DNA of 64,000 bases from Mastacembelus armatus (taxonomy: Eukaryota > Chordata > Actinopteri > Synbranchiformes > Mastacembelidae). The DNA is taken from positions 17,117,517-17,181,516 of the forward strand of contig NC_046650.1 of the NCBI RefSeq assembly GCF_900324485.2. Reading direction: 5' to 3'. Positions 48,198 through 60,440 of this stretch are shown here, piece by piece. Position numbers and translations under genes: made by a program. Numbering within the stretch: the first letter of the stretch is position 1; each line of letters opens with the position of its first letter. The notes beneath the pieces are model-generated. The model saw nothing but the letters and a program-made list of their open reading frames with translations. It made no database searches and had not been told where the DNA came from.

Positions 48198-48785
48198 GGT
48201 GAAGATGATGCAGATGTTAAAGATGAAGCTGATCCCACTGGAGCCTCTCATACCAGATAAGTTCCTATTACCTAGAAAACACTGCTCCACTTTAATTCCA
48301 GTTTCTTATTAAAGTACTTGACCTAAGTCAGAGAGCCTGGCAGCACTAGTCAGCACTTGATAGTCCAAACTGCGAACTCCAAACAGGTCAGACTAGATTT
48401 TAAATCTCAATATAAGATCATCTCATTTCCTTAGAAGTACAGTGTGTTGACAGTAACTGTGGCCTGTGTTTGGTCGTGTACATGAGTATTGAGGAAATAT
48501 GGTCTTGTTGTGCCTTAAATTCACAGACGTAACTTAAATGTGTTCAGCCAGGCAGGTTAAGCAGAGACCGTCCCTTGATGCTGGCCCTGGACCATATATG
48601 GATCTTGTGCCTTAAGTTGTGATTGGCTCAAAGGATCATTCAGAGGAGACAGAACGCTGGACAGACTGAGACACCTGGATGTTTTGTGTCCATGCAAACT
48701 CTAGAGCTGGTACGTTCCCAGTTTTTAGCCAGGCCAGTGGATGATATGGATGGCAGTGTGGAAATGTCCCAGACAACCTGGATGC
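48198..48785. other. Junction region upstream of lectin F
   Basis: Positions 48,230-48,271 match the dispersed flank at 6,448-6,490. Positions 48,275-48,480 resemble a diverged copy of 61,110-61,280. The last bases, ACCTGGATGC, match 6,499-6,508 and mark the insertion point of endogenous retrovirus II. No gene is visible. Confidence 0.5.
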
Positions 48786-49133
48786 TGTAATGGAAAAATT
48801 AGTTTTAATGATTGATTATTCTTCCTGACCTAGTATAGTCTTACACTAAGGGACACAGTGTTCTCAAGGATGTTGGTGAATAGTATCTGGGAGAAAGGTT
48901 CCTTAGGACACTAGGTGTTATTGGTGTTAAATTATTTGCATTTACTTTGCATGTCTGTATAAGTAGCGGTTTCAGCCTAGTAGGGGCTGAGCAACTGGGG
49001 AACAACATGGGAAGACCCTGATCAATTGTGTTCAACTATGTTTGCTCCTTTCTTGCAAGAAATATATTCATAAAAGACAGTCGGTCTGCACTCTCTTTAT
49101 TGCTCATCCAACAACGGTTGTTTTGCCACAACA
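48786..49133 (+). repeat. 5' LTR of endogenous retrovirus II
   Basis: 348 bp, begins TGTAATGG and ends CCACAACA. Its final 205 bp are repeated at 54990-55194. ATATATTCATAAAAGAC near the end could hold the poly(A) region. Confidence 0.85.
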
Positions 49134-49137
49134 ATTT

Positions 49138-49155
49138 TGGAGGTTCCACTGAGAT
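49138..49155 (+). other. Primer-binding site of endogenous retrovirus II, tRNA-Gln
   Basis: TGGAGGTTCCACTGAGAT, four bases after the 5' LTR, is complementary to the 3' end of vertebrate tRNA-Gln with one mismatch, as I recall that tRNA. Confidence 0.7.
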
Positions 49156-49685
49156 CTGTCAAGTGGTCGTCGGGGAAGACGGGTACAGGGGATAGTCGAC
49201 ACCCTGAAGCATCAATCTTCAGCCTCAACCTCCGCTGATGAACAGCGTAGAGATGGAGGACTGTGTGCGTCTGCCCTGATCTTCGAGCTCAAAAATTTAT
49301 CTTACCGGGTGAGTCGTAATGAGACATAAATTGGTAAAATGGGATCCATAATCCATAGACTGAAATATTATTCAATGTGAAAAAAAAAAAAAAACAAAAC
49401 TGTTTTGTCACTACGTTTGTCCAGTTGGGGAAGACAATCGGGCTGTCAGTACTCTAAGTTGATTAGGTTGGGAACCTTCGATCTAAAGCTGATTGGGTCA
49501 GGGACTCAGGGGTTAGGAACTCAGGCTTTAGTGTTATCCTTAGAATACGGGTCTAAACAGCCGTAGACTTAAATAAGGGGTTCGGAACCTCCGGCTGGTG
49601 TCTACTCGATCCTAGACATAAGAGTCCGGGACTCAGGATCGTCTCCGCAGATAGTCTGTGCTGAGGTACTTTTAGTCCATCAGGG

Positions 49686-51342
49686 ATGGGACAAACTGAA
49701 AGTAGGAGACCCACAAATATGGGTCAGCGTGGTCCGATAGTCGACATCATGAGGGGCAAATATGGTGACAAAGCGGTGGCATGCCTACAAACATGGATAA
49801 ATGATTATGGGTTCCCTGAGGGAGATTCTTTGAGTAAAAACCAATTGGAGAAGTTGGAGGAAAGGTTAAAGGAAGCAGAAGCAAAACTGGTGAAGAAAAA
49901 GACAATATCAACTAAAATTGCTGTAAAAAGACTATAAAATGCATGAAGAGTGTTTGAGACTGTGGAAGAATGAGGTAGAGTACAGGGAAAGAAAACAACT
50001 GCAAAAAGTAATGCCTAAATCTAATACTTCGGAGGATGAGGTTGATAAAAAGCAGTGGAAAGGCTCAAAATCCTCAGATGTGTCTTTCACTTCAGATGTT
50101 AAAGATGGAAGGAGGGAGAATATATCACAGCAGATTACACAACTCCCAAATACTCCCGGTGTCTCTTGTCTCTATCCTCAGATTCACACGGCGCTGAAAC
50201 TGGACTCTGACCTGGACTCCTGTCTGTCAGGCCCTGCACCACCACCACCTCCACCACCACCATCTCCACCTCTTCCGCCACCCCCTCCACCTCTATCATT
50301 CCAGGAAGGGGGAACACAGCAGTACAGCCCTCAGACAGTCAGTGCATCAGCTCCACCTCCACAGGCCACTCCGTCTCCACCTACTCTCACACCACAGCAG
50401 CTGCCTGTGCTTTCCCAACAACAACCTGTATTCTCACCACAACAGCAATATATGCTCTCACCGCAATCGCAGCCTGTGGGTTGGCCCCCAGTATCACCAG
50501 CACCAACTTCTGTGCCTCAGCCCTCATTTGGGTTGATGCTAAAGTCTGATCCATCACCCAACGGACAGGCGCGGACATACACGATGCCTATGGTTGAGGT
50601 TGGGGGCCCACAGGGTCCACAACTGGTTTTCAGAGCATGGACTGAGGATGATGTTCAGGCATCAGCAAGTCACCTTCCTTCTCCAACGGATTCAGGTGAA
50701 AAGTTTTCATATCACCTAGGAGTATTCTGCCAGGAGTTCCGGCCCACAGGAGCTGAACTAAGACGTGTTTTGGCAGCAAAGTTGTCAGAGGCAGACCTAC
50801 AGAAACTCTCACCTGATCTGCCACCTCCTGAACTGCGCTGTAAACATGTCACCTGGGAACACAATGACACCACATATCGAGAGACAATCACTCGACTGAT
50901 GACAAAGGTGAAAATTGCCTTTCCATGCCTGATAGATATGGGAAAAGTCACAGCATGCACACAGAAAGAAGTTGTGCGTCTAACCTGCATTGGATTGAAC
51001 AAGGGAGCACGTCTGGACGAGGTGCGCAGACATGCAGTTCATGCTGAAGAATATGGTCAGAAACAGAGAAAGGAGCTTCATTTGCCTTCAATGACAATGT
51101 TGCATTCTGCAACTAACCAAAACTACTACAAGCGAGAGGGGGGACGTAGAGGTCGTGGACAACGCAGAGGCAACTTCAAGAATGCAAATACAGATAACAG
51201 AAGGAGCAAGGATGTCTGTTTCCGATGTGGAAAAGAGGGACACTGGGCTAGAGACTGCAACTCCACATTGGGAGGATGCCCACACTGCCAAGGAACTGGA
51301 CATCGTGCAGCTGAATGTCCAGTTGCACCTCAGGGTAACTGA
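49686..51342 (+). mobile_element. gag region of endogenous retrovirus II
   Basis: Starts MGQTESR, a myristoylation-type N-terminus. A proline-rich middle (PPPPPPSPPLPPPPPP), a capsid-like block (FSYHLGVFCQEFRPTGAELR) and two zinc knuckles (CFRCGKEGHWARDC and CPHCQGTGHRAAEC) follow. The order matches retroviral gag. Fossil. Confidence 0.85.
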
Positions 51343-51453
51343 CGGCAGGACAACAGGCTGGAGGACCGGCCACAGCGACCGGGTACAGAGGAGGGAGGTA
51401 AGGGCACTGACACACACTGCAATGAAGACACGCTTACACTCACATACACTGAT

Positions 51454-54400
51454 ATGCCACTAAAAGCTAACTGCAATGAAGAATGCTTGCCTGCAACTGA
51501 TTCAGAAATGTTGTCACAGTGTATACAGGCATTGGAGGAAAAGATTAAGCCTGAGCAAGGAACTTATGTGCATTATGAAAATGAGAGTCTACACAGACTT
51601 CCAGAGCTTGTGTTAAAGGTTAATGGGGAAGATTTAAGTTTTCTTGTTGATATTGGAGCTACAAGATCAATCATAAGAGCTTCTGCATTGTCAGTCCCTC
51701 CGACAATGACAGGAAATTACATTTACAGTATTGGTTCTTCTGGCCAGACGGTAAAAGAGTATTTAACTAAACCGTTAACATGTGTACACACTTTGGGTCA
51801 CATTTTCAAGCATGCTTTTATGTTATCACCTTTGTGGCCTATGAATTTACTAGGGAGAGATTTGATGATTAAATTGGGCATTTCTTTAATTTCAACACCA
51901 GAAGGTGTCCAAGTTGCAGCCAACGAAGACCTACTGACCACACACATGGTCAAACACAGTTCAGATTCTCTGATGTATGCATACGAGTGGCAGTTACAAC
52001 AATCCACATTGTCTGCAGACTTGATTGACATAACTCATAATCTTGTGTCTCCTGAGAACACAGAGTTTATGACTGTCGGAGACTTACATTGTACAGCACA
52101 TGTGTCATTTGGTTCTGATGTAACATTTGAAAAATTGTGGGAGAGAAAATCAGCTGATAAATTGGCTACCACTTTCTTATTTTGGTCGACCAATCGATGT
52201 GCACTCTCAGTCTCTCTATTAGATGAGCAGGAGAGACTCTTTTCTGTTTCTAATTCAGTTCCACACATCTCTCTATCCAAATCTAAACTTGAAGAGTGGA
52301 GAGATTTGGGCCCTTTTGTTAGACGTTGTTTATCTGTACATGACTGGAGAACTGTTGATACAGATCCAGATGTGATGTATTCATTTTCAATGAAAGCTTA
52401 CAGAAAATCTTATACTTCTGTTGTGCACGCCACACGCACAGTTGCTTTGGTACCTGAATCTCACAGACACACATCTTGTCACACACTAATGTCTGATACT
52501 GAGTTTGCCTTGACTCCAGCGCTGCAGACAGTGCCAGACACACTCTGGGCAAAGCATAAATATGATGTAGGCCTTATCAAGAACTGTGAACCAGTCATGA
52601 TAACACCAAAGTCTACATACAGACCCCGCAGACGCCAATATCCTCTGAAACAGGAGGCCATTGATGGTATTACACCTGTCTTTGAGTCACTCAAGCAAGC
52701 GGGTATTATTGTGCCATGTGATAACAGTCCTTGCTGCACTCCCATTTTTCCAGTGAAGAAGATCAGAGATGCAGACAAACCTACTGAATGGTGTTTTGTA
52801 CAGGATTTACAAGCAGTGAATGACGCTGTGCAACCTCGTGTTAATAATGTGCCTAACCCTTACACTATTCTTTCACAGGTGCCTTCATCTGCTCAGTGGT
52901 TTTCAGTTGTTGACTTGGCTAATGCTTTCTTTAGTGTGCCTGTTCATTCAGACAGTTGATTTTGGTTTGCTTTTCAGTTTCAAGGGAAAACATGGACATG
53001 GACTCGTCTGTGTCAGGGTTATTGTGAAAGTCCGACTATCTTCAATGAGGCGCTGAGACGAAGCCTGGAATCTCTTGTTTTGTCTCCTGACACCTGAAGC
53101 AGAAAAGGCATTTGTTAACATGAAGCTGGCTTTGCAAACTGCTCCAACACTTGGACTTCCTGTTCCCACACAGCCTTTGTGCAGACTGTTGAAGAGAAAA
53201 ACTGTTGTATGACATCTGTACTTTTACAGCAGCATGGTGGAAAACTTAGACCTGTGGCTTACTTTTCATCTAAACTGGATCCTGTTCCTGCTGGTCTTCC
53301 TCGCTGTCTTCGTGCTGTAGCGGCAGCAGAAAAGGCAGTGGTAGCATCACGTGACATTGTGGGATGTTCTGACCTGACTCTATTGGTGCCACATGCCGTT
53401 TCACTAATCCTGTTGGAGCAGAAAACCTCGCACCTGTCTACGGCCAGGTGGCTACGATACAACACGGTTCTTCTCGACATGCCTAACATCACAGTGAAAC
53501 GTTGTACTGTTCTGAATCCTGCAACTCTCCTTCCAACTCCTGATGATGGAGAACCTCATAACTGTGTTGCTTCCCTCCAACAGGTCTGCTCACCACGACC
53601 CGACTTAAAAGAGACCCCACTAACAAATCCTGACCTCATTCTATTTACGGATGGTTCAGCTTTCAGGAATTCTGACACTGGTACTGCTCATGTGGGTTAT
53701 GCTGTCTGCTCTGAACATGCTGTTTTAATGTCTGGTCCATTACCACCACACTACTCAGCTCAGGCGGCTGAGTTAGTGGTTCTCACAGAAGCATGTAAAT
53801 TGGCGGAGAATAAATCTGTGACAATTTGGGTAGATTCTAGATATGTGTTTGGCATAACACATGACTATGGTGCCCTTTGGTGTCACAGACACTTTTTAAA
53901 ATCAGATGGAAAACCTATTCTTCATCATGATAAAGTTGCAGATCTTCTTGATGCATTGCTGTTGCCTAAACAAATATCTGTCTGCAAATGTGCAGCTCAC
54001 ACTAAGGGGGATGACACTGTCTCCAGGGGCAACCGCAAAGCTGATGCAGCTGCAAAGGCCGCAGCTCTGAGACCACTCCCACTCGACACTATCTGTTTGT
54101 CTGCTGACTCTCCACCTCTCTCCCTCTCAGCTCTGCAAAGTTTCTCCTCACCACAGGAGAGAAAGACCTGGAGAGCGGCTGATGCTGAGTACAGAGATGA
54201 AGTTTGGTGGGGACCTAATGGGAAACCTTGTCTTCCGAAACACTTTTTCCCTCATTATGCAAAATTGACACATGGCCTGGATCATGCGTCAAAAGGGGGG
54301 ATGGTAGCTGCAATAAGAAAACATTGGTTTGTAAAAGGTTTTACGTCCTATGCACAGAAATTTTGTCAGTCCTGTATGATTTGTGCTACATATAACAGCA

Positions 54401-54895
54401 GCCGCACACACACACAGGCTCAAGCAGCACATGTACCGCCTACAAGTCCTTTTGAACACTTGATGATGGACTTCATTGAGCTCACTCCAGCTGAAGGGAA
54501 GAAATACTGTTTGGTTATGGTTGGCATGTGGTCTAAATGGATTGAAGTGTTTCCTTCCAAACATGCCAGCAGCCAGGTTGTAGCCAAAGCGTTGCTCACT
54601 GAAATCATTCCTAGGTGTAAGCAGCGACAACGGCACACACTTTGTAAATGAAGCAATTAATCAAGTGGGTTCTTTCTTAGGTATTGATCTCAAAAGACAC
54701 TGCGCATATCATCCAGCCAGTGGGGGAGCTGTTGAGAGAGAAAATGGCACCCTCAAGCAGAAGCTGGCAAAGTGCTGTGAGGCTCGGCCAAAAGCCCTGC
54801 CATTGGTGGTCATGTATATGAGAATGAGACATAGACACAGGGGAAATCTCAGTCCCTTTGAATCCTGTTTGGAAGTCCACCACAGTTGGGTATAA
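51454..54895 (+). mobile_element. pol region of endogenous retrovirus II
   Basis: Protease motif FLVDIGATRSI with LLGRDLMIKLG, RT text (YPLKQEAIDGITPVFESLKQ, WFSVVDLANAFFSVPV), RNase H (LILFTDGSAFRNSDTGTAHV, AAELVVLTEACKLAE) and integrase (CQSCMICATYNS, MMDFIELTPAEGKKYCLVMV). This order is the retroviral one. Fossil and broken. Confidence 0.88.
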
Positions 54896-54989
54896 ATCCT
54901 AAAACCAGACCTGTTCCCTCTACCACTCTACCCTCTATCACTTTTCAGAACAATAGGGAAGTACAGACCTAATTATCTGATTAAACGAA

Positions 54990-55194
54990 CAATTATTTGC
55001 ATTTACTTTGCATGTCTGTATAAGTAGCGGCCTCAGCCTAGTAGGGGCTGAGCAACTGGGGAACAACATGGGAAGACCCTGATCAATTGTGTTCAACTAT
55101 GTTTGTTCCTTTCTTGCAAGAAATATATTCATAAAAGACAGTCGGTCTGCTCTCTCTTTATTGCTCATCCAACAACGGTTGTTTTGCCACAACA
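54990..55194 (+). repeat. 3' LTR of endogenous retrovirus II (partial match)
   Basis: About 205 bp matching 48,929-49,133 with about 4 mismatches, ending CCACAACA before the ATGC duplication. Confidence 0.85.
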
Positions 55195-55198
55195 ATGC

Positions 55199-55732
55199 CT
55201 TTCCACGAAGACAGACTCAGTGTCTCTGGTCCAACAACGCCCTGGATCAGTTTCACATGTCATCATGATCACAAGATCAACATATTTCAGGAGAACAATA
55301 TCTGGATTCAACCCTCATGGCCTCATCTGTGCAAACCAGAATCTACAATATCTTTATGGATGGATGGATGGATGGATGGATGGATGGATTGATTGGTGAA
55401 CTGAAGTCGTGTGAAGACGTGTTTACTGGACATGAGTAATTCCACCTGGATTCTAACTGTGAAGAGGGACAGCTTTGGAACAGCAGCTGGACACATTTTT
55501 AACACAGACAGTAACAAAGACATTTCTTCACACATTTAAATCTAATTTTAAAATGTTTGATTTTACATGTACTTTACTGGTAGAAAAATCCCTAATAAAC
55601 AGGATTACATGGGAAGGCAAATCCTTTTGTTTTACTCTCTCTTTTACAGACCAAGACCTGAGACTGTCTATTGAGGCCATGGTCACATCAGTATATAGAC
55701 AGATTGTCTATTACCAAAGTTTGGTGAGTTAC
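55199..55732. other. Flank downstream of lectin G
   Basis: Positions 55,199-55,350 match the dispersed flank, with (GGAT)n at 55,356-55,390. Positions 55,400-55,640 are the reverse complement of the lectin C 3' flank (27,430-27,830). No gene seen. Confidence 0.6.
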
Positions 55733-58030
55733 CTCCAAAGTTCATTTGAATGCAGTTCTGATTGCCATCCTTGTTATCACGATGTCCAGGAGACCAGTTT
55801 GTGTATATGAAAGGTGTTCCATCAGCCCAGAACCATGAACCCTTCTGGAACAACAGAACAGCGTAGTATTTTATATTGCAGCAATCTGACAGGTCTACCT
55901 AGACTGCAGCTAGTTAACTAAGGACACCCAAACTACTTCTTTGCACAAGCCTATATTTGCCTTTATTAGCACCACAACTCAGTATAACAAACTCCATCTC
56001 CCTACAGGCCCCCATCATCAGGGAGGTCCCTCCCACAACAATCCTCCACACTTACGGTGCCACTAACCCATCTCCCCAAAACACGACACACATGCTCCCA
56101 AACCCCTGTATTAACTCCAGAACACACAATGAACAGTTCACAACCAGAACACACACAGTAGAACAATAGAACAGATAAGGTAACCAGCCAGTTTTCCTTT
56201 ACCCAGAGTGCTTTGCGCCAGGCATCCCCCTGTGGCTGATGTATAGTCAGTGGTGTTGTACGGTGTCCCAGCATGCATAGCGTAACTTGGCTGGCTGGCA
56301 CAGACATACAGCCTCAGTGTGACTTTTTAAATCTGTCTTTGAGAAAGACGTTCTCTGGATACACAGTTACAATAGCTGTTAAAAGCACAGACCAAGTACA
56401 ACGCTGTCGCCGGTGACACACTGTGAGTGACGTGACTGTGAGGTAAAGCAGACGACAAATCAAGAGCCACAGCTCCACATGTGTCAGGAACCAAAACAAA
56501 GAGCAGGACAGATGATGAGGGCTGCAGCTGCTCAGAGACAACAGTGGGTTGTGTCTCTGTCATCAGCTTCTGACAGGATGAAGCTGAACAAGTTCAGACC
56601 CACCTGGAGACCTTAGCCCCCTGTGACCCTGGATAGCAGGACTTATACCTACGTTACCTTCAACTACCATAACACACCTGAGTGGCATAGTGGTTAATGT
56701 GGGCGGTTCATTATGAGGCAGACGATAGTATATGAGTGTAAAGTGTCAGAATCTGTTACCTGTTGTGCATCAGAGCCTCCAATCCATGCTTTTTTACTGT
56801 CTTTGCTGGCAGAGAGTATCACATTCTGAATAGCCGCATATTCGTCTTTGTCACGCACAGATGCAAGGTTTGCACCCAGGGACTGGCAGTTTTTCTACAG
56901 TGCAGATAAACAGACAGTGGAGTCAGTAAAGAAGCAAAATGAGCTGAGTAGTAGGAAAACACCAAGGCAGGAATAGATGCCAGTGTTAAAGTGAACACAG
57001 ACCAAATAAACAGTGTAGAATCATTGTGGACTGAATCCACATCACTCTGATTACCTGAGCAGCAGGCCAGGACGTGACTTTGGGAACATAGAAGAAGCAA
57101 CGGTCTTTGTAGTCAGTCCAACCAGAGGGACAAGCTGGTTTGTCTCCACACTGGCCTGAAGAGAAGCAAAGAAAAACACATATTATTGAGTTTGCATTGA
57201 AGTTAAACCTCTTCCATGTATCCCAGAAAGACGCTGTTCATGAATTTTTCACTTCCATGTTTGTTGTTTTGGGGCAGCACCTTTGATGAAAGTGATAAAA
57301 TAGAGAAATGACCATAAAGACAATTCAGGATGTATTTCATGTTTTATAGAAGTACTGTATGAAGTATAAATCCATTTGGTGCCTTGAAGTGATTCAACAG
57401 GTAGAAGTGTGCAGTATAATTTGTAGTAAATTCATGGGGTCAGGTAAACTTCAGAGGTCTAACTCTTACAGAGTGTTAAAACTCCAATAACAGAATCTCT
57501 ACGTTTTATAGTTGGGGTCAATGAGGCATCAACCAGAAGTAACGTTTCATTTTCTTGAGCAGAGAACTGAATCTTGTACAAGTGTTAGGAACTTTAGTTC
57601 ATGGATGGATTACTGAACATGTCTGTCTCAGCAGGTTCTCAGGGGCCCAGAGTGTCTCAGGGGCCCCTAGACCAGAGAACCATAATGGGGCTGTTAGCCT
57701 TTCATTAGAAAGTCAATAAAATTACTAAAAACCTTAAAAAATCCACAAACTGAGGAAAAATTGATTCACAGAAACTAAAATGAGAGAAAACCACTATAAA
57801 ATAATTCTAAAATAGCTATTTATAGTATCATTTCTGAAAACATACTTTACTTTTTGTGCCTAAAACTTACACAGTGCTGTACATACAATACATGCATATA
57901 TGTGTTTTACATGAATATGAATTTTATTGTCATATACATACAGGGTGCAGGATAAACCACAATACTCACCCTGAGCTGTGTCCAGAGCCAACAGGGCACA
58001 AAGAAGAGCAGCCAGAATCAGAGTCTTCAT
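55733..58030 (-). pseudogene. C-type lectin G, copy of lectin C lacking exon 5
   Basis: Minus strand exons 58030-57970, 57155-57055, 56894-56760 and 55844-55733 are open and close to lectin C (QCGDKPACPSGWTDY, WIGG). The last exon is missing: compared with C, about 260 bp have been lost between GGTCTGTA and GAGAGTAAAAC (near 55,643-55,655), removing the WDD motif and the last two cysteines. Reading past the exon 4 donor gives only a short tail before a stop. The sugar triplet is HRD instead of QPD. A stable lectin fold is unlikely. Its block (55,400-60,261) is the inverted copy of 22,621-27,830. Confidence 0.85.
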
Positions 58031-59194
58031 GGTGAAGATGATGCAGATGTTAAAGATGAGGCTGATATCTCTGTAGGGAACAGACCTGTAAAGACTGACA
58101 GCCTGTCAAAGACAAGACACCAGATGATCAGGGAGTTGGAGTCTCCGGTATTTATGTAGTGAAGCTGTTTGCTGAGCATAAATGTTCTTCAGCAACGCCC
58201 TGAATTAATTTCACAGTTTCCCAGATGCCACTCTTTGAGCCACCCAGTGAAGCACCAATAAGTAAATAAGTATTAAAATAATAAATATTCTATTATGTCT
58301 TAAGGGGAAACATTTTATGACTTTTATTCAGTGTTTATTAGTTCAGTCATGTGTATTAAAGAAAACCAAACTCTGATCCAACCTTTCGTCATGATCTGGG
58401 AGCTGTTTGGGGAACTGATGGTGGATCTTTGTTGGTGAGTGAAATACTTTGTCACACAGTTTGTACTTTTCTGTTTCCCTTTATCATTTACAGTCACATT
58501 AATGAAATACTTGGTGGCTTCAGGTACCTGCCCCTTCCATAGCTAAGTACTATAGAAATCCATGGTAGTTACTGGGATCTTCAGGACAGCACTTCCAGAT
58601 ACCACCTGGAGGAATTCTCTACAGTGTCTCCTGTGGCCTCAGAAATCTCTGGAGCTTCACAAGACCTACTGGAGGTCTAAGGGTTGTTCTGAGATTAGAA
58701 GGTTATATTGCATCTTCCTTGAATTTAACCAAACATTATCCCAGAGGAGGAAAAGCTGCAAATTAAGGAAAGTTGACTTAAGTCAAACAGGCCTGCAGTG
58801 TTAGTCAGCACTAACTAATCCAATCCAAACTGAAACCAGGTCAGACTGTCTGTCTATAAACCAGTCATTTACCTAAAGTGATGTCAGTGTAACTGATGGG
58901 GCTGTTTGGTCTCACTGGTGTCACTGATCAGGTTTCAAGTCAAACCAAAGAAAGATGGACTGTCAGGTGTCAGACATTAGTGACCTGCTAGTTATTTTCC
59001 AGTCTGACAGTGGTGCCATATCTCAGTGAAAACTGTTTTATTAACCTTTACGTTGTGTAAAAATGTCATTAGAGGACAAAGCAACAGAATCTCAGAGCAG
59101 TGTGAAGTAGCAGGAAACTGTCATCTACAAATTTAGGTCTCAGATTAACAGAAAATAAACAGTTTTGAATAAAAAATCAAATATCCTTATGATA
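58031..59194 (-). promoter_or_regulatory. Promoter and flank of lectin G
   Basis: Reverse-complement copy of the lectin C flank. The TATA-like stretch is ACATAAATACC at about 58,148-58,158 on the minus strand. Apart from the promoter I see no gene. Confidence 0.5.
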
Positions 59195-60261
59195 AAATCC
59201 GGAATTTCCAGTAAGACCTCTGCTTTGGGCTTCTGCTGTCTGAGATATTCACTAAATACTCCATCGCTCTGGGCCATCTTCCTGATGTACTGATGGATCT
59301 TTGGTGGTTCTTCTCAGATGGTGGCTATAATGCTCACCAGTCCTCGACCTCTTCCGTCCTCTTAGTGTACAGTCTCAGGATGCTGGATTTGGGGTGAAAC
59401 TCTCCATGCATTGTGAGGAGCTTCCTTGTCTTGACATCAGCAGCCTCTATCTCCTCTTTTGGCCAGCTTATTGTACCAGCGGGGTATCCGATGCCCGGCA
59501 GGGCATAGGTGTTGATGGCTTGGACCTTGTTCTTCCCATTTAGCTTACTTCTTAGGACTTGCTTTACTCTCTGTGGCTTCTTTACTTCCAGTACATTTAC
59601 ATTAACATTCCAGTGTCATTGCTGTAGACCCTGGTGGTGTGGATCAGTGAGTCAATGTCTTCGATGTCTTTCTTGTAATCAATCCAGGCAGTGCACAGGT
59701 TGGTCAGTCTGGTCTTACAGAGTTCTGCCCCCCTGGTGTTCTTCCCCATTCCTTTCTGGGCCCTGCTCAAGTATTCAGCCATGTGCTTACTCGTATTAGC
59801 TGCTATGATGCCTGACAGGAGCTTCCATGTTGTGCAGAGACAGGTTATTGATGGTAGTTGGATGGGACTGCTCTCTTTTGGGGGTCCTTCAGGATCAAGA
59901 CTGTCCTTCCTTCAGTTATCCATTCAGGGTGAGTCCCATCTATTTGTAGCTGGTTCATTTGATCTGCCAGGTGCTCATGGAGTGGAGTTAGCTTCTTTAG
60001 ACAGTAGGTGTGGATCATGTCAGTTCCTGGTGCTGATCATTTCTTCATGCCTGGGTTTCCAAATTTCCATATGTCCCACATCCTCTTCATATAACCCCTT
60101 TCCCTGGGATTACTTATGTAGTAGTGTTCCAGCAGTTCTCTATTCTCTGCCCTCGTCCATGAGTGTCGTGTTCCAGTTGCCCACTTCATATCAGGCTGCC
60201 CTGGTTCCCCAGCACCTGACGCAGACCTTGTTGACCCAGGCAACGTCTGAGCCGGTATAAT
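59195..60261 (-). mobile_element. R2/R4-type (Rex6-like) LINE fragment, copy 4
   Basis: Minus-strand RT text such as SRAQKGMGKNTRGAE and TRLTNLCTAWIDYKKDIED, with the same missing RT centre as copies 1 and 3 and a further loss near 59,590. Its right end joins the L2 3' tail at 60,262, the same junction as at 9,452/9,453. Confidence 0.65.
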
Positions 60262-60440
60262 AATAATAATAATACTTTTATTTATAAGGCGCTTTAAGAA
60301 CAGCAATAGCTGACACAAAGTGCCGTACACCAAAACAAACAGGAAACAAATATACCTATAAAATAATAATTTTAAAAATAGGTTAAAAGTTTTATAAAAT
60401 AAAACAATAAAAAACAGTTCATAATCAATCCATCACGCCG
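60262..60440 (-). mobile_element. 3' end of the L2-type LINE
   Basis: Reverse complement of the 3' end at 9,276-9,452 plus the block around 8,820-8,866, ending in (ATT)n. It lacks the chimeric insert present at 8,866-9,275, so it shows the unfilled state of that site. Confidence 0.75.

Larger units (their letters stand above)
48786..55194 (+). mobile_element. Endogenous retrovirus II (class I-like), fossil
   Basis: Plus strand, about 6.4 kb, flanked by a 4 bp target duplication ATGC (48782-48785 and 55195-55198). The 5' LTR is 48786-49133. The 3' LTR is represented by about 205 bp (54990-55194), which differs from the 5' LTR at about 4 sites, so it is older than element I. Parts: tRNA-Gln primer-binding site, gag with two zinc knuckles, protease, RT, RNase H and integrase. 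No env is seen. It is broken in several places. A fragment of a relative's leader and gag start lies at 8,866-9,163. Confidence 0.9.
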
